From: Anthopleura xanthogrammica
Lineage: Eukaryota; Cnidaria; Anthozoa; Actiniaria; Actiniidae
Length of the DNA stretch: 64,000 nt
Assembly (NCBI GenBank): GCA_964019055.1
Contig: OZ025207.1
Span: 24,248,617 to 24,312,616, forward strand
Direction: 5' to 3'
Below, one piece after another: positions 1-11,900 of the stretch (positions are counted from its first letter, which is position 1; every line of letters starts with the position of its first letter). The position numbers and the translations under genes are program-made. Under the pieces are notes generated by a model. The model saw nothing but the letters and a program-made list of their open reading frames with translations. It had not been told where the DNA came from and searched no databases.

Positions 1-144
1 TTTTTTCGGAAAAATACCATCATATTACCACCAACCTTAAGCTAATCGATAAGCATCGACTGTCACGTTTCCAGCTTCGTTGTCCTCGATGCTTGCACAA
101 TAAATCAATCAAATAGTTTATTGTTTAATTAGCGCTCTAGCCGT

Positions 145-1610
145 GTGCTTTTGTTTAATTGTCCAATAAAATCTGCGTTGGTAAGTGTGAGTCATGATAC
201 TTGTATCCAAACAAACAAACACCTTTCCGACAAACTGCAAAAACTTCAGAACCGTGCTGCCAGAGCAGTCACCGAATCAAGATATGCATTGCCAGAAATA
301 TTGGACATTGTCAGCGGTGTTACGCATGAATGAAAATGAAGTGGTTTTCTAGAGGAAAAATGTAACTACATGGTTTCCAAGCACATATTTATATTCAACT
401 ATGATGTTAGTAAAACAATTTTTGCCAAAAAATAGTTACTTGACAATCAAAAGAACAACTATTATTTTTCTGTTGATAAGCCTCACCACAGGAAGCCCAT
501 GAAGGACAAGAAACAAGTTTCAAACGTAAATCGTTACTTTAAGCTTCCTTATTGTATTTCAGCAGTCAATAGGAGCTTGTCAAAACAAAATGGCGATATT
601 TAGGGGGTTTTGAAGCTGTTTGGAGCAGTTCTCTGTGGTTTCTTGTCATTTTTAACTGAAAACTACGAGCTAACAACGCGTCGAATCGCTTAAAATTTAA
701 CCTAACTTCAAGCTTCTTGGGAACCTACATTCTGAAGGCATGCTGTCTATTTTGAGCGGTTTTGGATTTATTAAACACTCGTTTGGTGATATCGAGGTGG
801 AGCTCTTTTACTTTTAAATTTTTTCGAGCTCAAATAAGACGATTTTGGGGTCAAGTGTGGCCAGATTTATAGACGATGTATGGAATCTAGAGCTTTCGAA
901 AACTTTCGAAGGCAAGTAGTCCGGGAACCAATATGTCGCATGATTCAATGATCATTTTACGCTTATTTAGTAGCTTGTAGGGTGGGTTGTTTGTCGCGAT
1001 GTGGAGCTCAGAGGAAATAAAACCCTATTCGCCGTAAATAGAGGAAGCTCTATATTCCCCATACATTTCCTATAAGACTCGGCGGCTATTTTGTAAGCTG
1101 AAACGCATCATTGCGCATGGATGAGCAGGCTCATGTCCCATATTTCTGGCAATGGACTGTAGTGCTAGTGGCCTTCTGCGATCCGTAGGATGGGACAAAC
1201 TTTATGTAAGAAGAAAGAAAATGAACCTTTTAATTCTTTTCAAAACCCTACATAAGAATAGCCCAAAGTACCTAGAAGAGCTTTTTTGTTATTCTCACTC
1301 TAATTATAATCTTAGAGACAGAGTGAATAAATTAACTCTTCCTAAGCCACGCACAGAGATTATGAAACGAAGTTTCCAATTCAGTGGAGCCAAACTGTGG
1401 AATAATCTACCCACTGAAGCAAGATGCACTAGTTCCCTCAATACATTCAAAATGTGTATTGATAAGTGCACTACGTTAGTCTAATAGACTCGTACTCACA
1501 CGGCAAACATGAAAAGCAGTTTTTATATATATTTCATTTGTATAATGTTAACCTGATGTTTTTACCGTGTTTAAATAACGTTTACCATACCATACCATAC
1601 CATACCATCC
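145..1610 (+). mobile_element. CR1-like LINE 3' fragment (LINE-C), split by a MITE
   Basis: This is the C-terminal end of a non-LTR reverse transcriptase ORF, in two pieces. Bases about 214-286 encode a LSDKLQKLQNRAARAVT-type segment. Bases 1155-1484 continue in the same reading frame with LLRSVGWDKL, the KTLHKNSPKYLEELF block and a SGAKLWNNLP block, then a stop. These blocks are typical of the region after the RT domain in CR1-like elements. The 3' tail ends in a CATAC-type tandem repeat near 1585-1610, as LINEs of this kind often do. The 869-bp MITE at 287-1154 sits between the two pieces. The element is heavily 5'-truncated and not functional. Confidence 0.75.
287..1154. mobile_element. 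869-bp MITE copy 1 (TIR CATTGCCAGAAATAT)
   Basis: The ends form a terminal inverted repeat: CATTGCCAGAAATAT at 287-301 and its complement at about 1140-1154. A nearly identical copy of the same length lies in reverse orientation at 40495-41361, which fixes both borders. It has no coding capacity, so it is non-autonomous. It interrupts a LINE reverse-transcriptase ORF without leaving an obvious target-site duplication here. Confidence 0.8.
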
Positions 1611-1786
1611 CTGAAAATACATATCCAAACCGAGGCTTTGTCAAGTACGTCCGGGAACTAGAATTCCCTAGTCACCTTTATTTACCCCTCCCTCAATCCT
1701 CGTTCTCCCCTCTCTATGACTCTTTCTCAGCCTTATTAACTATTAACTAAGCAGTATATTTGATGTATTTGTATATTCTTTCCCAG

Positions 1787-2024
1787 GTATTCGCTGCCAG
1801 TCGTCAGGACTTGGATGACGTAGAATCTAGAATCAAGACTCTAGTAAGAGAAAAATTAAGAAAGGAAGAGATTCATCAGGAAGCGATTGGTAACCTTTCG
1901 GACAGCCAGATACAGCGGATTATGTGCCTTCAGAAAAAACATGATACTAAAATCCAAATAGACAAGAAAGTTGACCGCATTGTTGTTCGGGGTGCTTCTG
2001 AAGATGTGTTCATGGTTAAGATAG
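1787..2024 (+). CDS. PARP14-like: PARP14-like exon: KH-like linker
   Basis: The acceptor is TTTCCCAG ending at 1786 and the donor is GTGAGT at 2025. The exon enters in phase 0 and ends with one base of a split codon. It encodes 79 residues with the charged pattern DDVESRIKTLVREKLR, followed by SQIQRIMCLQKKHDTKIQID and RIVVRGASEDV. This matches the KH-like segment between macrodomains and WWE in PARP14 proteins. Earlier exons are outside the window. Confidence 0.82.
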
Positions 2025-5000
2025 GTGAGTATGTTTGTGATCAAAGTGGTTCATAGTTCACAACATAACACCTTGGCCCCGGTATTAAAACCAACGGTAC
2101 AGACGGTACCTTTATTGCAGTATGCCAGATGCTAACACAACAAGAGATAGTAAGGTAGCGATTTCTGCTGATTTTATGTAGGTTCTGTCATATACTGTAA
2201 TGGGAAGAATTCAAGTAATTATATCCTTTGGCAACCTGTACGGAAAAAATCTCACTGCAATTGCAAGCACCGGCGATGAAAGAAAAGAAGTAAAGTTGTA
2301 TGACGAGGATGGACTAGCGGTTTCGGGTCGCTATAGGGAATTTTCGAATAACAAGAAGACTTTTTAGATTCTTCTGACAAGGAAATAGAACTCAAAGTGG
2401 GAAAAATGAAGCATATGAAGTTGGAGGTCATGCGACCGAAAATAAGAAACAAATTTGTGCTATTGATATTAGTGATCTTCCAAGACGTGAATAAATCAGG
2501 TTTAATCGGTGAACATGCAGTGTTATCAGTTCTTTAGTAGTGGAGCACGTAGGCATTTTGTACTACGCATGCGCACGAAAATCAATTTTAATGATAATTA
2601 CCGCTGGCATGCAGACGCATAAATGTAGGCAAACAACAAGGGCATTTTAATAAGATGGTTTATTTGGGTGGCTTTTTACATCGTAATCCTTGTATATAAA
2701 TATTAAATATATCGAAAGGACATCGAGAGAAGGTTGTGGAATATGTAGAAGTCCTTTAAACGTCAAGATTTCCAAAAACTTGCACCGTAACTCGACAATT
2801 TAGACAGTGATTTCAGTGTAGTTGAGTCTCGATCAGGTACATTTGCAAGCTTTGCTGGTCAGGAACCAACACAAATACACTACAAAAAGATCAAATAATG
2901 GAAAATATTTTACAACATAAAAGAGTTTTAATTCAGTTAAATACATCAAAGAGTTCTAAAACTATTTTGAAAGCTTTTGAGTGATTTTTATGCAGTACGA
3001 AAGAAAAATATCCATAAGGTCAATGCCATGTTTCTATCATGTCATACCTTCGATAGAGCAAAAATAGGTCTCGGCTTTACCTTACTGAGAATGCTACGCA
3101 TTTTTTTCCTAAGCAAGGAAAATGCAAAAAGACTAATAAACTAATAAGCTTCCTTCTATGGTAATTTCCACCTTGGGCACTAGTAAAAACTTGCATTTTT
3201 TCTCGTTAATTGCCAGGCCGCAAGCGGGGCCTCAAGGTCTAATGCCATCGTTTACAATGTGAAAAATGCGATAAAAATAAGATTCAATAACACAGAAACT
3301 ATATGTTGTCCTGTCCTAAAAGCCGGCACGAAAGAACATTAAAGTAACACCAACCTGTCAGAGAAAACGCTTCAACCAAATGAAACAGAGATTATAAGTC
3401 GTACACATTTTTTAAGTTCTGCAACCCTATACAGTTGAAAAGATCAAAGATAGACAAACGTTATGTGTAAATATGAAGCTTGGGCAAAAGTAAGAATAAT
3501 TCACAAAATGTACTTAAACTTGAGCTAATCTAACTAAAAATACAAAATTACATCGATATTCACAACAAGTTATCGGCCGATCTATTCAATGAACGAGATA
3601 GACAACCTTCGTATGATAAAATTGATCACTAAAGTACTAACCTCTAGTGTCAAACATTCCAGGTAAAAGCTGTTGCTTGAAGATTTTTAAGATTGAAGTC
3701 CACTAAGAACGAGCAATTTTCCTATTTGGGTGAGATTTTGAACAATGTTTTCTCCATAAACAAAAACACAACAATCTCGTAAATACCAGGGATATTAGTG
3801 CTGCAGGTCATCTTTTTAATGTCTCTCAAATTTACGATAATTAATTTTTCTTTCGATCTGGATCACCATTCAAAAGTCCGTCTTCAAGAGCTTGAACTCT
3901 TGAATACACAAAATGGCGCCGAGCTGGCGCCAAAGAACTATTTTCATGCGCATGCGTAGTACAAAATGCCTATACGCTTAGTAGTGGCTTATAAAGAGAG
4001 GGGGTTAATTAATAAATTTTCCCTCTAAAGAGAGGGAAGTTATTTGAGAGTGGGGGCTTAATAGAGGATTTACGGTTTAAATTCATTTTTACAGCTATCA
4101 ACGACATATTGAATGACAAATTTAAAGAAGAAAAAGATCTTAGATTTGCTGAGCTGCTGTTCTTGAATATACAGTGGTCTTGCGTGTATGATGACGGTGA
4201 TGAGGAGCCCTACAAAAAGGAAACTAATGCCACAATAGAACAAGCCTATGAAAATAAAGAACCATTTGTTGTCGTGAAGCTGCCAGAATACGATGACACA
4301 TCTTGCAGGATTGATTTCAGTGCAATGACTGAAACTAATCTGGAAACCGACGAAATTATAAAAGTAAAGAGACAAGTGAAAACAGCAGGTAAGTTGATCA
4401 TTTAGCATTTTGAGATATCGTATATCCATCTATTTAATCAATTGATAACTCCGTGGGGCCAATATATGTTTAATTTCCTACCATACGGAATCAGTTCCGG
4501 CTCACAAAAGTTTCAAAAGACAGTGAACCACATTCTTGAAGGCGTAGAAGGAATAGAATCATGCAGCATCGACAAATGACTAGTAGCCAGCCAAGAATTA
4601 ACAATATATAAATAAAATAATATAAAATAATATATAAAGAGGGCAGGTTTGGCTCTCAACAGAGAAAAATCAGTGTGTGTTCAGTGTAACCTGCAGAGTC
4701 AAGTGAACATTATCAGCACGGAAGGCATTGAGGTAAATCCAGACAAGGCGAAAGCCGTACACCAGCAGAATTGATGACTGGAAGAAGGATAAGATCGCCA
4801 GTTTCCATAGTTCACGGTCGTTTCGCGCGTCAATATAAAGAACTTATGCGCCCGCGCTTCGTGTTTACATGCCAAGTGGTATCCCACGTCAGCAATCTTT
4901 GTGGTGACCTCGTGTTAGTTTAAAAAGGATTTTAAAATATTACACAAGCACCAATATCATTTTTGTGTGTCTGATTCTGCATGAATTCAACGCCGGTCAT

Positions 5001-8000
5001 CTTTAAAACAATGTGAAAAGGAAAAGTTAGTGAAGAGCTCGCTGTTTCAATCACGATACATCTTGTTCAAATAACAAAAAAAAAAAAAACATAAAAAGGC
5101 TAGGAGATCAAATAATAAAAACTTATCCATATCATTTTGTGTCCATCAAGTAAAACATATGCCAAATTTGAAAATGGTACCGTGGACAAAATTAGTGTTT
5201 TAACCAAACTGGTGACTGCCGAAAAAGAGTGAATACCGAAAGACATATGTAATAAGAATCAACGACGTGAAAAGCCATAAATGTTCAAATAATTACAAAA
5301 GTAAATATTCTTAGATATCGATAACAAGGTGGTTAACATTCACCTAGCCAATCAAGGGAAATATGTCAAATAAAAACATAACATATATGCAGGCAGCAAT
5401 ATTGATCTTCTTTAATACTGGTAAAATTGTGACAAGAATTTGTCGATGTTTAACAGCGAAGACCATGTGTTCGGCATTTACGTCAAGTCGAAATAGAACC
5501 ATTTTCCTTTCCACTGTGTTTTTCAACTCTCCAGCATGGTGCCACGCGGAAGGGGACGAGATGTTGTGTTATCATTATTCATATTTATAAAATAAAATAG
5601 ATAGTACGCACGCTCTGATTGGCTGATATCCATGTTTGCATGAGGTTATGTAAACACGGATGTGACGTCCGAGAGGTTTGAATGCTTATTGGAAATTTGT
5701 CAAAATATTTGTGTTTTTTTTGCTTATTTTTCTCGTTCTTAAACATTAATTTCGAAATGAAAAAAACCCAGAGTAATATATAAAACATATTAATATAAAA
5801 TATGAAATATTGCATCAATGTTTATTTTCTCTTGTTCTTAAACATTAATTTTCAAATGAAAAAAAAATTAGTAATATATGAAATAATGCATCAAAATTTA
5901 TAAATCGCTGAAGCATTGATCAAAAACGGAGGAAAATCTTTGCAAAAACTATTAAAATCAAGACTTAGTTTTTGCTTCAACGTGGATTACAAAGACTTAA
6001 CTGTCGACTTAACTCACTAAAGACGTCTGGCGTTTTGGCTTCCGTCAACCAAATTTACGACGAGCCGAATTCATTCCGATCGATCCAAATATCTAGGTGT
6101 GTAATTTCATAATCTACTAAGACCTACTAAAGCTTTTGAGAATGGAGTGTGTTCGAACGAGAAAATCCATGTTAAAGTTCAATGCACATGAGGATATCTC
6201 TGTACCCTTTTTATAGCCTTTTCCTGGGTAACAAGCCACTTTCTATCGTGTTTTTTTTCCATTAATATTTCATATGTTGATTCTGTATTCTTCTTGGTAA
6301 TGATTTTAAAAAGGTGCACTTGGATGAAAATTAACGCCCCATTTTTTGAAAGTCCGAATAATTCAAGTATTTGAGGATAATATGACTCGATTATGATTAT
6401 GAAAACCAGATTGGCGAAAATGTTTGCCTGGGAGCCACTTGCGGTTGAGAAATTTGGATTTAAAAACTAAGAACAATATGGTTGAGTAAATGATGTCATT
6501 TACCACAGTGCGAAATTAAAGATTTCCGATGACGGAAATTTTGTCGGAAATTTGATAGTTTTCAATTTCCGTCAAATTTACGGCTACGGAAATCCGTTTT
6601 TATAAACGGCAGTTCTCCTTTACATTTTCGTCATACTTTTAAGGCAGTCAGCGCCGTATACGTACTATTCATGCCGTGACTAAACACCCAAAAAATCAGT
6701 CATTAGAGGTACACTTTGAAATAACTTTCCATGTCATATGTTTATTTTGCCCAAGTTTTGCAAGTAGAGCGACATGATTATGAAAAATATTTTTGATGTT
6801 TTTTTTGGTACAAAAAATGGTCACTATCACGTCATTATGAATGTTAGAATATTTTAACGATTTTTAAATTACGGAATTTAATAATTTCATGTCGTGAATT
6901 TGAAAGCGACATATCAATGTAGTTGAAAGCTGAAAACCGTTTGTTGATAGCATAAATAGTTGTTGAGTTATAAAAAGTTAAATAATTACCCACCCCCCCC
7001 CCCCCCCCACCCCTCCCTACGGCCTCATAGGAAGCATAGGGGAAAAAAACTTGCGGAATTCTTTTCCTTTTATCATTTTATCAACCAATTTTTGTTGCAA
7101 AGCACTTAACTAAATGGTATCTAAAATCATATCATTCGGAAATTTTTAATTTCGGTCCTCTATTGAAGATATTAAGGGGGTTGTTTAGTTATGAAGTCAT
7201 TTGATGACGTCACGCATTTTCGTTTTTTTCTTTAAAAGAGACGATAAATAGTAACTCGTGCCTTAAAAACTGGTTTGGTACATTTTTGCTTACAATCATT
7301 GAAATTTACAAATAAAAAATTAAGACCAATATTCCCAAATGCTATGACGTTATCAAAACGAGTCAAAGTTTAAAAAAAGATTACTCCTCCCATAATAGTG
7401 CTATCAACAATCAGTTTTTGGCATTCATCTCCTTATTAACTAATCTTTTATTATCAAAATCGGTGTCCGGCAAACTAACTAATGGCAGCTTTTCCATGGC
7501 AACATTAGCCGATCGTTAAGCGATATCAGTTTTACAAGCTCATAGTTCTTATTGTTTGTCGAATAAACGTTCAACTTTTTAAAGTAGATAAGTATTACAA
7601 TAATCTCAGTCGAATTTTCATATCAAAAAAATAAATTTTTTGTATGGGGTAGTCCATGGACCGCGTCCATGAAGGGGGTCCATGCTTCGTCGATACCCCT
7701 AGAATATCATCTTTATAGACCCTTTTAATAAATCCTACAATGCTTTATTTTCTGCGTTTGACGTCAAATTTATTCTTTTGAATGAAATTGAAAAGAAGAA
7801 ATTTGATGTCAAATGCGCAAAAATAAAGCATTGTAGGATTTATTAAAAGGGTCTATATTTACATTCTTATTGTTGTAAATTCAAGGTTTTCAGATTGTTC
7901 GTCTTGTTGAGCAATCTGCCATTTGATATTTTTTCATTAAACCATTCATTCATATTTCATAATTTGATCATATACTATGTTCTATTTTGTAAAGGAATTC

Positions 8001-8863
8001 GGCTCCCGGTTGACTGGGATCCTCAACCAACAGACAGTAGTGGCAAAGAAATAGACGTTCACCTGGTGGCTCTAGATTCCGCGAAATGTAAGAAGGAATA
8101 TTATGAAGTTAAAAAGGCTATTGAAAAGACTTCAAAGATAAATATCGTTAAGATTGAACGAATTCAAAAGCCTTCTAGCTATAGAGCATATGTGGTGAAG
8201 AAACAAGAATTGGATAATAAAAATGGCAGTAACGAAAAGAAGCTGTTCCATGGGACTGCTGCTGCCACATGTGAACTGATCAACCATCATGGGTTCAACA
8301 GGAGCTATTGTGGGAAAAACGGTAAGATTATAACCTATTTAATATTGTAATTATCATTTCTCATTTTAGTATTTCATGTTGACGAGTCCCAACAATTCAA
8401 AGTGCAGCTAAAATATATGATATAATATTGCCGATTAAAATAGTCAAACAAATAAAACGTTTTTTAGCATGGTACGGTAAAATACAATATTAAGTTAATC
8501 TCGATTTAAGGATTGTCATAAGATATTTTGTTATAAACTGATATATGTTGTCTAAGCTTATTTTCCTTTTTTACAGCAACCGCTTTCGGACAAGGTGTTT
8601 ACTTTGCTCGAGATGCTTCATACTCCATGAGAAGTACTTATTCTCCACCAGATTCTGTAGGAAACCGCTACATGTATTTGGTTAGCGTACTGATAGGGGA
8701 GTACACCAAGGGAAGTCAGGGTATGATTGCACCACCGCCCAAAGACCCAAACATTCCTACAATAACCTATGATAGTTTGGTGAATGACGTATCCAACCCA
8801 CAGATCTTCGTTGTTTTTCATGACGACCAAAACTATCCAGAGTACCTCATCACGTTTAAGTGA
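1787..8863 (+). CDS. PARP14-like: PARP14-like mono-ADP-ribosyltransferase, C-terminal part (4 exons)
   Basis: Exons at 1787-2024, 4095-4388, 7995-8321 and 8577-8863 join in phase (0/1/1/1) to give 381 residues up to TGA at 8861-8863. In order they encode a KH-like linker, a WWE domain (ADP-ribose/poly-ADP-ribose binding) and a PARP catalytic domain. The triad reads H (in LFHGT, codon 8249-8251), Y (in RDASYS) and I (in NPQIFVVFHD). This H-Y-I form is known from family members that transfer a single ADP-ribose. The C-terminus PEYLITFK closely resembles that of vertebrate PARP14/15. Vertebrate PARP14 also has N-terminal RRMs and macrodomains; these would lie before the window, so the gene is cut at its 5' side. 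No canonical AATAAA was seen before the satellite array that starts about 110 bp after the stop. Confidence 0.88.
2544..3977. mobile_element. 1.43-kb non-autonomous DNA transposon with TIRs and 10-bp target duplication
   Basis: Lies in the first visible PARP intron. The left end reads GTAGGCATTTTGTACTACGC and the right end carries its complement (GCGTAGTACAAAATGCCTAT), giving TIRs of roughly 30 bp that include GCATGCGC. The 10-mer TTAGTAGTGG occurs directly outside both ends, at 2534-2543 and 3978-3987, as expected of a target-site duplication. No ORF of note is present. A 9-11 bp duplication suits the Mutator-like (MULE) group; hAT (8 bp) is possible if the border is misjudged. Confidence 0.75.
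4095..4388 (+). CDS. PARP14-like: PARP14-like exon: WWE domain
   Basis: The acceptor is TTTTTACAG ending at 4094 and the donor is GTAAGT at 4389; the phase is 1 on both sides. The exon encodes IQWSCVYDDGDEEPYKKETN, then IEQAYENKEPFVVVKLPEY and a hydrophobic YDDTSCRIDFSAMTETN strand. The aromatic W, the following WxxxxDDG-like turn and the IDFSAMTE ending are the WWE fold pattern before the catalytic domain of PARP11/14/15-type proteins. Confidence 0.85.
4448..4775 (+). pseudogene. Degenerate Ty3/gypsy reverse transcriptase fragment
   Basis: Bases 4448-4579 translate to a Ty3/gypsy RT block with FNFLPYGISSGSQKFQ, then HILEGVEGIES and a degraded catalytic strand (CSID where YIDD is usual), ending in a stop. 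After an AT-rich insertion of about 60 bp, bases about 4640-4775 give the next RT block (AGLALNREKSVC, then IISTEGIEVNPDKAKAV). Both lie within a PARP intron. The stops, the insertion and the lost catalytic motif show an old dead copy. Confidence 0.75.
4776..7713. other. PARP intron interior, no gene seen
   Basis: AT-rich intron sequence. It contains an A12 run near 5080, a C-rich homopolymer near 6990-7008, and an imperfect tandem duplication near 5730-5900. I see no convincing exon, RNA gene or transposon ends here. Confidence 0.6.
5728..5905. repeat. Imperfect tandem duplication, about 98-bp period
   Basis: The segment around CTTAAACATTAATTTCGAAA at 5738 recurs near 5836 in slightly changed form. 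Both are followed by an A-rich run and a similar AGTAATATAT stretch. Two copies only. Confidence 0.6.
7714..7857. mobile_element. 144-bp hairpin MITE
   Basis: The two halves are inverted copies. The left arm starts TATAGACCCTTTTAATAAAT at 7714 and the right arm ends with its complement at 7857. The arms are about 58 bp each, with a short centre rich in A and T. It lies 137 bp before the PARP catalytic exon acceptor. Confidence 0.8.
7995..8321 (+). CDS. PARP14-like: PARP14-like exon: first half of catalytic domain
   Basis: The acceptor AAAG ends at 7994 and the donor is GTAAGA at 8322; phase 1 in and 1 out. It encodes a Pro-rich lead-in (LPVDWDPQPTD), helices with a KIERIQKPSSYRAYVVKK motif, and the nicotinamide-site histidine in LFHGTAAATC, then HHGFNRSYCGKN. 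The RIQN/K-P-x-L/Y-motif followed by LFHGT is the standard start of PARP catalytic folds. Confidence 0.88.
8577..8863 (+). CDS. PARP14-like: PARP14-like terminal exon: catalytic core end
   Basis: The acceptor TTTTTTACAG ends at 8576. It encodes TAFGQGVYFARDASYSM, with the catalytic-site tyrosine in DASYS. A VSVLIGEYTKGSQGM strand, a PPPKDP loop and IFVVFHDDQNYPEYLITFK then lead to TGA. The position aligned with the PARP1 catalytic glutamate is Ile (in PQIFVV), so poly-ADP-ribose chain elongation is not expected. Confidence 0.9.
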
Positions 8864-8975
8864 TGAATGACCATTCAATAGCTGCATGGAGAAAACTTCA
8901 ACCTCTACCTTTATATGTAAAGACACAATACAGCATATTTTATAGTCATTTTTTCACTCCGATTCTAAATATATT

Positions 8976-11900
8976 AACCTCCATTGAGATATGTTCCTCG
9001 TTAATGTATGATGTATAGACTCAGGTACTCCCATATATAACCTACACTGGGATATGTTACTAGTTAGTGCATGATGTATACACCCAGGTACTCCCATATA
9101 TAACCTACACTGGGATGTGTTACTAGTTAGTGTATGATGTATACACCCAGGTACTCCCATATATAACCTACACTGGGATGTGCTACTAGTTAGTGTATGA
9201 TGTATACACCCAGGTACTCCCATATATAACCTACACTGGGATGTGCTACTAGTTAGTGTATGATGTATAGACCCAGGTACTCCCATATATAACCTACACG
9301 GGGATGTGTTACTAGTTAGTGTATGATGTATACACCCAGGTACTCCCATATATAACCTACACTGTGATGTGTTACTAGTTAGTGTATGATGTATACACCC
9401 AGGTACTCCCATATATAACCTACACTGGGATGTGCTACTAGTTAGTGTATGATGTATACACCCAGGTACTCCCATATATAACCTACACTGGGATGTGCTA
9501 CTAGTTAGTGTATGATGTATAGACCCAGGTACTCCCATATATAACCTACACGGGGATGTGTTACTAGTTAGTGTATGATGTATACACCCAGGTACTCCCA
9601 TATATAACCTACACTGTGATGTGTTACTAGTTAGTGTATGGTGTATACAACCAGGTACTCCCATATATAACCTACACTGGGATGTGTTACTAGTTAGTGT
9701 ATGATGTATACACCCAGGTACTCTCATATATAACCTACACTGGGATGTGTTACTAGTTAGTGTCTGATGTATACACCCAGGTACTCCCATATATAACCTA
9801 CACTGGGATGTGTTACTAGTTAGTGTATGATGTATACACCCAGGTACTCCCATATATAACCTACACTGGAATGTGTTACTAGTTAATGTATGATGTATAG
9901 ACACAGGTACTCCCATATATAACCTACACTGGGATGTGTTACTAGTTAGTGTATGGTGTATAGACCCAGGTACTCCCATATATAACCTACACTGGGATGT
10001 GTTACTAGTTAGTGTATGGTGTATAGACCCAGGTACTCCCGTATATAACCTACACTGTGATGTGTTACTAGTTAGTGTATGGTGTATACACCCAGGTACT
10101 CCCATATATAACCTACACTGTGATGTGTTACTAGTTAGATTATGATGTATACACCCAGGTACTCCCATATATAACCTACACTGGGATGTGCTACTAGTTA
10201 GTGTATGATGTATACACCCAGGTACTCCCATATATAACCTACACTGGGATGTGTTACTAGTTAGTGTCTGATGTATAGACACAGGTACTCCCATATATAA
10301 CCTACACGGGGATGTGTTACTAGTTAGTGTATGATGTATACACCCAGGTACTCCCATATATAACCTACACTGTGATGTGTTACTAGTTAGTGTATGGTGT
10401 ATACAACCAGGTACTCCCATATATAACCTACACTGGGATGTGTTACTAGTTAGTGTATGATGTATACACCCAGGTACTCTCATATATAACCTACACTGGG
10501 ATGTGTTACTAGTTAGTGTCTGATGTATACACCCAGGTACTCCCATATATAACCTACACTGGGATGTGTTACTAGTTAGTGTATGATGTATACACCCAGG
10601 TACTCCCATATATAACCTACACTGGAATGTGTTACTAGTTAATGTATGATGTATAGACACAGGTACTCCCATATATAACCTACACTGGGATGTGTTACTA
10701 GTTAGTGTATGGTGTATAGACCCAGGTACTCCCATATATAACCTACACTGGGATGTGTTACTAGTTAGTGTATGGTGTATAGACCCAGGTACTCCCGTAT
10801 ATAACCTACACTGTGATGTGTTACTAGTTAGTGTATGGTGTATACACCCAGGTACTCCCATATATAACCTACACTGTGATGTGTTACTAGTTAGATTATG
10901 ATGTATACACCCAGGTACTCCCATATATAACCTACACTGGGATGTGCTACTAGTTAGTGTATGATGTATACACCCAGGTACTCCCATATATAACCTACAC
11001 TGGGATGTGTTACTAGTTAGTGTCTGATGTATAGACACAGGTACTCCCATATATAACCTACACTGGGATGTGTTACTAGTTAGTGTATGGTGTATAGACC
11101 CAGGTACTCCCATATATAACCTACACTGGGATGTGTTACTAGTTAGTGTATGATGTATACACCCAGGTACTCCCATATATAACCTACACTGGGATGTGTT
11201 ACTAGTTAGTGTATGATGTATAGACTCAGGTACTCCCATATATAACCTACACTGGGATGTGTTACTAGTTAGTGTATGGTGTATAGACCCAGGTACTCCC
11301 ATATATAACCTACACTGGGATGTGTTACTAGTTAGTGTATGGTGTATACACCCAGGTACTCCCATATATAACCTACACTGGGATGTGTTACTAGTTAGTG
11401 TATGATGTATACACCCAGGAGATCCCATATATAACCTACACTGGGATGTGTTACTAGTTAGTGTATGGTGTATACACCCAGGTACTCCCATATATAACCT
11501 ACACTGGGATGTGTTACTAGTTAGTGTATGATGTATACACCCAGGTACTCCCATATATAACCTACACTGGGATGTGCTACTAGTTAGTGTATGGTGTTTA
11601 CACCCAGGTACTCCCATATATAACCTACACTGGGATGTGTTACTAGTTAGTGTATGGTGTTTACACCCAGGTACTCCCATATATAACCTACACTGGGATG
11701 TGTTACTAGTTAGTGTATGATGTATACACCCAGGAGATCCCATATATAACCTACACTGGGATGTGTTACTAGTTAGTGTATGGTGTATACACCCAGGTAC
11801 TCCCATATATAACCTACACTGGGATGTGTTACTAGTTAGTGTATGATGTATACACCCAGGTACTCCCATATATAACCTACACTGGGATGTGTTACTAGTT

